The position numbers were made by a program, and so were the translations under genes. Below are positions 6,225 to 10,890 of a stretch of 10,890 nt of DNA, piece by piece. The stretch's first letter is position 1; each line of letters opens with the position of its first letter. The stretch covers positions 1 through 10,890 of the forward strand of contig JAKSUD010000015.1 of assembly GCA_024409185.1 (NCBI GenBank). The letters are read 5' to 3'. The notes under the pieces were generated by a model. The model worked only from the letters and a program-made list of their open reading frames with translations. It did no database searches and was not told the origin of the DNA. The DNA comes from an archaeon. GTDB taxonomy: Archaea > Methanobacteriota > Methanobacteria > Methanobacteriales > Methanobacteriaceae.

Positions 6225-6339
6225 AGTTTAATTTATTTTGTTCGTATGATTAAGAATTAATTTCTTTATTCTAAAAGTAATCTTTTTATTCTATTAAATC
6301 AATAGTTTTTTTAATATTTAACTTATTTTAAAATTAGTG

Positions 6340-6384
6340 ATTAATAAAAGTTAAATACAGGGTTTTTATAATTGTGGCCCTGCA
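6340..6384 (-). terminator. Hairpin over the pckA stop codon, possible terminator
   Basis: On the minus strand TGCAGGG (6384-6378) pairs with CCCTGTA (6362-6356), one wobble included. The 15-base loop contains the pckA stop TAA (6368-6366). A moderately T-rich stretch follows (TTTAACTTTTATT), weaker than usual. Confidence 0.4.
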
Positions 6385-7967
6385 TTTCTTAATTCTTTAA
6401 CCTTTGAATTATTTTCGTATTTCTTAAAGTTATCAATAAACATTTTTGCTAATTTTTCACACTTTTCATCCCATTCAGTAGGGTCTGTATAAGTGTCACG
6501 AGGATTTAAAATATTTGTATTAACACCTTCAAGTTCTAATGGAATTTCTAAGTTAAATATAGGTATTTTCATTGTAGGACTATTTTTTATATTTCCATTA
6601 AGAATTGCATCGATTATTCCACGAGTATCTTTAATAGAAATTCTTTTTCCACTTCCATTCCATCCAGTATTTACAAGATATCCTTGAGTATTATTTTCTT
6701 TCATTCTTTTAACAAGTTCTTGAGCATATTTTATTGGATGAAGTTCGAGAAATGCTTGTCCAAAACATGCTGAAAAGGTTGGAACTGGTTCTGTAATTCC
6801 ACGTTCTGTACCTGCTAATTTAGCTGTAAATCCTGATAAAAAGTAGTATTTAACTTGTTCTGGGCTTAATATAGATACTGGAGGGAGAACTCCAAATGCA
6901 TCTGCTGAGAGGAAAATAACATTTTCTGCAGGAGGAATTATTGAATTTTGATCTGCGATGTTTTTAATATGTTCAAGAGGATATGATGCACGAGTATTTT
7001 CTGTAATACTTTTATCATTAAAATCGATTATTCCATCATTTACAATAACATTTTCTAAAAGAGCATTTCTTTTAATTGCATTATAAATATCTGGTTCATC
7101 TTCTTTATCAAGATTAATTACCTTAGCATAGCAACCTCCTTCAAGATTGAATACTCCATTATCATCCCATCCATGTTCATCATCTCCTATAAGTAAACGT
7201 TTAGGATCAGTTGATAATGTGGTTTTTCCAGTTCCTGAAAGTCCAAAGAATATTGCTGTATTTTCACCATTTAAATCAGTATTTGCAGAGCAATGCATAG
7301 ATGCAATACCTTTTAAAGGAAGGTAATAATTCATCATTGAAAATATTCCTTTTTTCATTTCTCCACCATACCAAGTATTAATAATAACTTGTTCATGGCT
7401 TGAAATATTAAAAGCAACACAAGTATCTGAATTTAGACCTAATTCTTTATAATTTTTAACTTTAGCTTTAGAAGCATTGTAAACAACAAAATCTGGTTCA
7501 AAATTAGCTAATTCTTCTTCTGTAGGAGTAACAAACATATTTTTAATAAAATGAGTTTGCCATGCTACTTCCATAATAAAACGGATTGCCATACGGCTGT
7601 CTTTGTTTGTACCACAAAATGAGTCTACTACAAATAATTTTTTATTAGATAATTCTTTAATAGCTATTTCTTTAACAATTTCCCAAGTTTTTTCGCTCAT
7701 AGGATGATTATCATTTTCATATTCTTCAGAAGTCCACCAAACAGTGTCTTTACTTTGGTTATCCATTACAATATATTTGTCTTTAGGAGAACGTCCAGTA
7801 AAAATACCTGTTTTAATATTAACTGCTCCTAAATTAGTCAATTCTCCTTTTTCATAGCTATCTAAATCTTCTTTTAACTCCATATCAAATAATAATTCAT
7901 ATGAAGGATTATAAATAATATCTTCTTTATTTATGATTCCATATTTACTTAAATCTAATTCAACCAT
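6366..7967 (-). CDS. pckA: ATP-dependent phosphoenolpyruvate carboxykinase
   Basis: The enzyme interconverts oxaloacetate plus ATP with phosphoenolpyruvate, CO2 and ADP in the cytosol (EC 4.1.1.49). At 533 residues it has the usual length. Signature parts are all present: TGRSPKDK (57-64) for substrate binding, WYGGEMKKG (199-207) and the His of MHCSAN (225) for the metal site, the P-loop GLSGTGKTT (242-250), the second kinase motif LIGDDEHGW (259-267), ENTRASYP with Arg326, and [14 protein letters not shown] near the C-terminus. GAGG eight bases ahead of the ATG supports the start. A TATA box and short inverted repeat precede it. Methanogens commonly form oxaloacetate by PEP or pyruvate carboxylase, so this gene may serve oxaloacetate/PEP balance or gluconeogenesis. 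Bacterial origin is possible but cannot be shown without a tree. Confidence 0.97.
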   Translation of the reverse strand: MVELDLSKYGIINKEDIIYNPSYELLFDMELKEDLDSYEKGELTNLGAVNIKTGIFTGRSPKDKYIVMDNQSKDTVWWTSEEYENDNHPMSEKTWEIVKEIAIKELSNKKLFVVDSFCGTNKDSRMAIRFIMEVAWQTHFIKNMFVTPTEEELANFEPDFVVYNASKAKVKNYKELGLNSDTCVAFNISSHEQVIINTWYGGEMKKGIFSMMNYYLPLKGIASMHCSANTDLNGENTAIFFGLSGTGKTTLSTDPKRLLIGDDEHGWDDNGVFNLEGGCYAKVINLDKEDEPDIYNAIKRNALLENVIVNDGIIDFNDKSITENTRASYPLEHIKNIADQNSIIPPAENVIFLSADAFGVLPPVSILSPEQVKYYFLSGFTAKLAGTERGITEPVPTFSACFGQAFLELHPIKYAQELVKRMKENNTQGYLVNTGWNGSGKRISIKDTRGIIDAILNGNIKNSPTMKIPIFNLEIPLELEGVNTNILNPRDTYTDPTEWDEKCEKLAKMFIDNFKKYENNSKVKELRNAGPQL

Positions 7968-7989
7968 TGTTGTTTCCTCTTAGTATATT

Positions 7990-8008
7990 ACTTAATAAAA
8001 AATTAAGT
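7990..8008 (-). repeat. 7-bp inverted repeat in the pckA leader
   Basis: ACTTAAT (7990-7996) and ATTAAGT (8002-8008) flank five A's. It sits near the predicted transcription start of pckA, 23 bases ahead of the start codon, and could be an operator or leader hairpin. Confidence 0.4.
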
Positions 8009-8030
8009 CATTTAATAAAAACATTAATTC

Positions 8031-8042
8031 TATTTATATAAT
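8031..8042 (-). promoter_or_regulatory. TATA box for pckA
   Basis: On the minus strand ATTATATAAATA is a strong TATA match about 70 bases upstream of the ATG. Initiation would fall near 8010, giving a leader of roughly 43 bases. Confidence 0.5.
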
Positions 8043-8103
8043 AAGTGTTTAATAAATGTTATTAAGTTTTTAATGTTTATTTTTTAATTTTATTAGTATT
8101 TTT

Positions 8104-8148
8104 AATTTTAATTAGTTTATTTTTAAACTTATTAATTTATCAATTATT
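8104..8148. repeat. 45-bp direct repeat, copy 1
   Basis: These 45 bases recur without a mismatch at 8163-8207, a period of 59. Inside each copy, TTAATTAGTTT and TTTAAACTTATTAA give local partial symmetry. The 14 bases between the copies include AAAACATAT. Confidence 0.85.
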
Positions 8149-8155
8149 TATAAAA
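8147..8155 (+). promoter_or_regulatory. Possible TATA box for hypE between the direct repeats
   Basis: TTTATAAAA lies at the join between the first repeat copy and the spacer. Initiation about 25 bases downstream would fall in the second repeat copy, giving a leader of about 45 bases before hypE. Confidence 0.4.
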
Positions 8156-8162
8156 CATATTA

Positions 8163-8207
8163 AATTTTAATTAGTTTATTTTTAAACTTATTAATTTATC
8201 AATTATT
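8163..8207. repeat. 45-bp direct repeat, copy 2
   Basis: It is identical to 8104-8148. It ends five bases before the AAGGAG ribosome-binding site of hypE (8213-8218), so in a hypE transcript most of this copy would be leader RNA. Confidence 0.85.
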
Positions 8208-8223
8208 AAATTAAGGAGATATT

Positions 8224-9234
8224 ATGAAAATAGGAATGTCACATGGTGCTGGTGGAGAAGTTATGGGAAATTTAATCTCAGAAACTATCCTTAATAATTT
8301 ATCTAAAAAAGCTGTTGAGGGTGGTTTAGGATTAGATGCATTAGATGATGGTGCAACTATACCTTTAGGAGATTATGAAATTGTTGTCACTACTGATGGA
8401 CACACTGTAAATCCGTTATTCTTCCCAGGTGGGGACATTGGAAGAATTTCTGCTGCTGGAACTATTAATGATGTTTCAGTTATGGGTGCAAAACCTTTAG
8501 CTATTTCTAATGCTATGATTTTACAAGAAGGTTTTCCAATAGAAGATTTAGATAAAATCGTTAAATCTATGAGTGAAACTTGTGAAGAAGCTGATGTTGC
8601 TGTAATTACAGGAGACACTAAAGTTATGGAACAAGATAAACTTGATGGTATTGTAATTGTTACCACTGGTATTGGAATAGCTAAAAAAGGAGAAGTTGTT
8701 AAAGATTCTACTCTTGAAGTTGGAGATAAAATAATTATAACTGGTACTGTTGGAGACCATGGTATGAGTTTAATGTCCTTTAGAGAAGGTTTTGGTTTTG
8801 AAACTACTCTTGAGTCTGATGTTGCTCCAATGTGGGGAATTATTGAAAAAGCTCTTGCTGTTGGTGGAGTTACTGCTATGAAAGACCCTACTCGTGGTGG
8901 TTTAGCTAACTGTATTAATGAAATGGCAAGAAAATCTGGTGTTGGAATTTTACTCCAAGATGATGCAATTCCTGTAAGAGAAGAAGTTAAAGCAGTTTCT
9001 GATATGTTAGGTATTGACCCTTATGAAGTAGCTAATGAAGGAAAAGTATTAATGGGTGTTAAAGCAGATAAAGCTGAAGAAGTATTAGCAGCTATTAAAA
9101 CTGATAAATATGGTAAAAATGCAGCTATTATTGGTGAAGTTACTGATGATAATCATGTTTTAATTGAAACTGCTATTGGAGGAGTTAGAATTTTAGAAAC
9201 TCCTATTGCAGATCCAGTTCCTCGTGTATGTTAA
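8224..9234 (+). CDS. hypE: HypE, [NiFe]-hydrogenase maturation protein
   Basis: HypE takes a carbamoyl group from HypF on its C-terminal Cys and dehydrates it with ATP to a thiocyanate, the source of the cyanide ligands of the [NiFe] centre. The 336-residue product starts with the family signature MSHGAGG, then DGHTV (58-62), FFPGGDIG (66-73), TINDVSVMGAKP (80-91), a TGDTKVM segment and DPTRGGL, all typical of the PurM-like ATP-binding fold. It ends in PRVC, so the essential terminal Cys336 is present. AAGGAG with ATG five bases after GGAG fixes the start. In a methanogen it serves the F420-reducing, methyl-viologen-reducing and energy-converting hydrogenases. No other hyp gene is nearby. The RDD protein gene follows 49 bases later and may be co-transcribed. 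Confidence 0.97.
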   Translation: MKIGMSHGAGGEVMGNLISETILNNLSKKAVEGGLGLDALDDGATIPLGDYEIVVTTDGHTVNPLFFPGGDIGRISAAGTINDVSVMGAKPLAISNAMILQEGFPIEDLDKIVKSMSETCEEADVAVITGDTKVMEQDKLDGIVIVTTGIGIAKKGEVVKDSTLEVGDKIIITGTVGDHGMSLMSFREGFGFETTLESDVAPMWGIIEKALAVGGVTAMKDPTRGGLANCINEMARKSGVGILLQDDAIPVREEVKAVSDMLGIDPYEVANEGKVLMGVKADKAEEVLAAIKTDKYGKNAAIIGEVTDDNHVLIETAIGGVRILETPIADPVPRVC

Positions 9235-9283
9235 TATTTTAAATTATTATATTCATGAAATTATTAATTATGTAGGTGAAATT

Positions 9284-9733
9284 ATGGGATTATTCAAAAA
9301 AAGAGCATATGCATATATTATTGATTTTTTTGTAGTTTCTGCATTTATGTGGATTTTAGCATATATTGCATATTTTGCTATAAATTATTTCAATATGTTT
9401 GGAGTTTATCAATATGCAATTTTCATCCTTCCATTTATAATAATTTTATATTTTACTATCATGGAAGGGAGTATTGGTGCAACTGTTGGTAAAAGATTAA
9501 TGTTTATTCAAGTTGTTTCTCCTCTTAGAGGATATCGTTATAGATATGGTAAAATTTCTTACACTCAAGCATTTATTAGATCTCTTTCTAAAATATTTTG
9601 GTTACCTATTATTTTAGACATTCTTCTTGGTAAATTATCTGGAAATGTTAGAATTTTAGATAAACTTTCTAGAACTATTGTTGTTGAAGAAAGAGTAGAT
9701 ACAAGATATTCTAGGAATCGTAGAAATTTTTAA
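9284..9733 (+). CDS. RDD-family membrane protein
   Basis: This 149-residue integral membrane protein of the RDD family has the expected first-helix pattern KKRAYAYIIDFFVV with Arg and Asp (about 7-14). It has two clear hydrophobic segments (about 10-34 and 41-60), the family's GATVGKRLMFIQVV block (about 66-79), a further hydrophobic stretch near 100-118, and a basic, Arg-rich tail. Family functions are poorly defined; some members are proposed transporters or ion exchangers. The start at 9284 is chosen because GGTG (9275-9278) sits five bases upstream; an in-frame TTG far upstream (9206) would overlap hypE and has no ribosome-binding site. Being 49 bases behind hypE it may share its transcript, but a functional link is not implied. 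Confidence 0.88.
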   Translation: MGLFKKRAYAYIIDFFVVSAFMWILAYIAYFAINYFNMFGVYQYAIFILPFIIILYFTIMEGSIGATVGKRLMFIQVVSPLRGYRYRYGKISYTQAFIRSLSKIFWLPIILDILLGKLSGNVRILDKLSRTIVVEERVDTRYSRNRRNF

Positions 9734-9746
9734 TTAAATTATAAAA

Positions 9747-9799
9747 TAGCTATTCTTTATTTATTTTAGAATAGCTAATTAACCTTTTTTCTTTTTTTT
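9747..9799. terminator. Hairpin terminator between convergent RDD and nuclease genes
   Basis: TAGCTATTCT (9747-9756) pairs perfectly with AGAATAGCTA (9768-9777) around an 11-base loop. An almost pure T-run follows at 9785-9799 for the plus strand. The minus strand after the hairpin reads TTTTATAATTTAA, so it could serve the nuclease gene too. Confidence 0.7.
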
Positions 9800-9804
9800 A
9801 AAAT

Positions 9805-10566
9805 TTAAGGACAACAAACCTTACATGGTTGATATCCTTGATTAATAGCTTCATCTCTACTATTAAATGTTATTTTATTACTCTCTGATATTTTTTTAGC
9901 CCACTTACAACTTGAAATATGGAATTTATTGGAATTTGCACTTGCTACATAATTTCCAGAATCATAACTGTTTGAACTACTAGAACTAGTTGTCATTATG
10001 GAACTACTTGAATAACTTGTAGTTTGACTTTTCTCTAAATTTTTATAAACTGCAGAAGTTGGTGCCCAATTATATGGATAGAACTCACTTGGGGGCATAT
10101 ACATAATTTCAGCAAGATTCTCTTTTAAAAGCATTTCATTAAGGTTTTTATTACCTACAATAACAACACCTAAAGTTCTACCATATCGATCATTTCTTTT
10201 TTTATCATCAATATCAATACTAACTTCTTTATTTAAACATAATTTTTTAACAAAGTCTTTTGATGTTTGATAACCTTCTACACCACGTTCTGGAGTATTA
10301 ACTCCTACAAAACGAATTTTTCCAACACCTTCTACATAAATTGTATCTCCATCAACAACTTTTGTACAGATACCACTTACTTCTTTTACACAGTTTGTAT
10401 CAGTATATTTATTTAAAATATCATTATCTGAAAGACTTGAATATTTTGAAAATGGAATGTTATGTGAAAAACCAGTTCCTGTATATCCACTACTTGCAGA
10501 TATAATTCCAATTCCAATAATTAAAATAAGTAATATTACTAAAAAACTTTTCTTTTGAATTTTCAT
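9805..10566 (-). CDS. Secreted or membrane-anchored staphylococcal-nuclease-like protein with Cys-rich C-terminus
   Basis: The 253-residue protein begins with KIQKK and a long hydrophobic stretch (about 8-24), a signal peptide or membrane anchor, so the rest should be outside the cell. Residues about 64-160 form a thermonuclease domain: VDGDT (71-75), RFVGVNTPE with Arg85 and Glu93, and DRYGR with Arg130 match catalytic Arg35, Glu43 and Arg87 of staphylococcal nuclease. Asn90 stands where that enzyme has calcium ligand Asp40, a substitution seen in the family. A Ser/Thr-rich linker (about 180-205) leads to a small domain with KFHISSC, then PCKVCC at the end; His216, Cys220, Cys248 and Cys251 look like a metal site of the Ada type. 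The expected role is extracellular DNA/RNA degradation for nutrients or defence. GGAGGT five bases before the ATG fixes the start. Confidence 0.9.
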   Translation of the reverse strand: MKIQKKSFLVILLILIIGIGIISASSGYTGTGFSHNIPFSKYSSLSDNDILNKYTDTNCVKEVSGICTKVVDGDTIYVEGVGKIRFVGVNTPERGVEGYQTSKDFVKKLCLNKEVSIDIDDKKRNDRYGRTLGVVIVGNKNLNEMLLKENLAEIMYMPPSEFYPYNWAPTSAVYKNLEKSQTTSYSSSSIMTTSSSSSNSYDSGNYVASANSNKFHISSCKWAKKISESNKITFNSRDEAINQGYQPCKVCCP

Positions 10567-10681
10567 AATTTACCTCCATTTAATGTTTATAATTTTATTT
10601 TTATTTCTTAAATATTTTTATTTTTTAACTTATTAAAATCATAAATCCTTTAGAATTTTTTATTAATTTTTTCATTTTTTC

Positions 10682-10713
10682 TTGGGAAGGTAAATTATTA
10701 TTTGTCTGCCTAA
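10682..10713. repeat. Hairpin element, copy 1
   Basis: TTGGGAAGGTAAAT (10682-10695) can pair with ATTTGTCTGCCTAA (10700-10713) at 13 of 14 positions, three of them G-U type, around a TATT loop. The right arm ATTTGTCTGCCTA is identical in the second copy 131 bases away, while the left arm differs but still pairs. Confidence 0.6.
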
Positions 10714-10812
10714 CTTTATTTTAATTTATTTTATTTATTTTAGTATTTTGAGCTTATTTTATATTATTAAATCTCAATTTATCTTTTTTTATTTTGTTTT
10801 CATAAGTTTCTC

Positions 10813-10844
10813 TTAGGACGACAAATCCTAATTTGTCTGCCTAC
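10813..10844. repeat. Hairpin element, copy 2
   Basis: TTAGGACGACAAAT (10813-10826) pairs with ATTTGTCTGCCTAC (10831-10844) at 11 of 14 positions, all Watson-Crick, around a CCTA loop. ACAAAT/ATTTGT closes the loop. A T-rich run follows on the plus strand (10845-10860), so it could also end a plus-strand transcript. Confidence 0.6.
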
Positions 10845-10890
10845 TTTTTTATTTTTTTTACCTCTTTTTTAATATTTATTCATAAAATTA

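Larger units (their letters stand above)
10567..10890. other. 324-bp gene-free region upstream of the nuclease gene
   Basis: The plus strand is extremely T-rich and no coding frame is visible. It contains the nuclease ribosome-binding site (10577-10572) and two related hairpins (10682-10713 and 10813-10844). TATA-like sites on the minus strand exist (for example around 10587-10595 and 10607-10616) but none stands out from the AT-rich background. Confidence 0.6.

Noticed and set aside
6493-6687. Plus-strand frame inside pckA
   Set aside because: Antisense shadow of a gene with conserved motifs; no ribosome-binding site.
8373-8760. Antisense frames across hypE
   Set aside because: They lie wholly within a well-conserved gene, have low-complexity Ser/Asn/Phe-rich translations and no start signals.
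9206-9283. N-terminal extension of the RDD protein overlapping hypE
   Set aside because: The extension begins at TTG inside hypE, has no ribosome-binding site, and does not look like family sequence; GGTG supports ATG at 9284.
10567-10890. tRNA or other known RNA gene in the T-rich right end
   Set aside because: The hairpins lack the cloverleaf, T-loop or other consensus features, and no known RNA family was recognised.

Overview
The window looks like a piece of a methanogenic archaeon of the order Methanobacteriales, most likely a gut Methanobrevibacter or Methanosphaera. The base composition is very AT-rich. There is a ribosomal protein S8e gene (archaeal/eukaryotic type). A small stand-alone C-terminal subunit of a split family B DNA polymerase is present, as known from Methanothermobacter. 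A protein carries pseudomurein-binding-like repeats, and HypE for [NiFe]-hydrogenase maturation is present. Start codons follow GGTG or GGAG ribosome-binding sites, and T-rich terminators and TATA boxes are visible. This placement is inference from gene content, not from a database search.

Layout. 1-627 (+) is the 3' part of a coiled-coil protein with a pseudomurein-binding-like tail. 742-1296 (+) is bioY, the biotin transporter S component, with an inverted repeat bracketing its TATA box and a hairpin/T-tract terminator. 1297-2190 has no gene but holds several hairpins and two diverged copies of a 123-148 bp structured repeat. 2209-3482 (+) is a membrane-anchored choloylglycine-hydrolase-like (linear amide C-N hydrolase) gene broken by a frameshift and a stop codon next to the active site. 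3556-3812 (-) is a zinc-ribbon remnant. 3887-4567 (-) is a HAD hydrolase and 4714-5403 (-) is polB2. 5407-5819 is a long leader/intergenic region with two inverted repeats ahead of rps8e (5820-6194, +).

rps8e converges on pckA (6366-7967, -), an ATP-dependent PEP carboxykinase; each of these two genes ends inside its own hairpin. pckA is divergent from hypE (8224-9234, +), with a 45-bp perfect direct repeat in the space between. An RDD-family membrane protein (9284-9733, +) follows hypE closely. It converges, across a hairpin terminator, on a secreted or anchored staphylococcal-nuclease-like protein (9805-10566, -). The last 324 bases hold two related hairpins that share one arm exactly.

The genes do not form one pathway. 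They are mostly single-gene units: housekeeping (rps8e, polB2, hypE), metabolism (pckA, bioY) and surface/secreted functions (pseudomurein-binding-like protein, broken hydrolase, nuclease). The least explained material is non-coding: the structured repeat pair at 1652-2063, whose two copies show a compensatory base-pair change, and the hairpin pair at 10682-10844.
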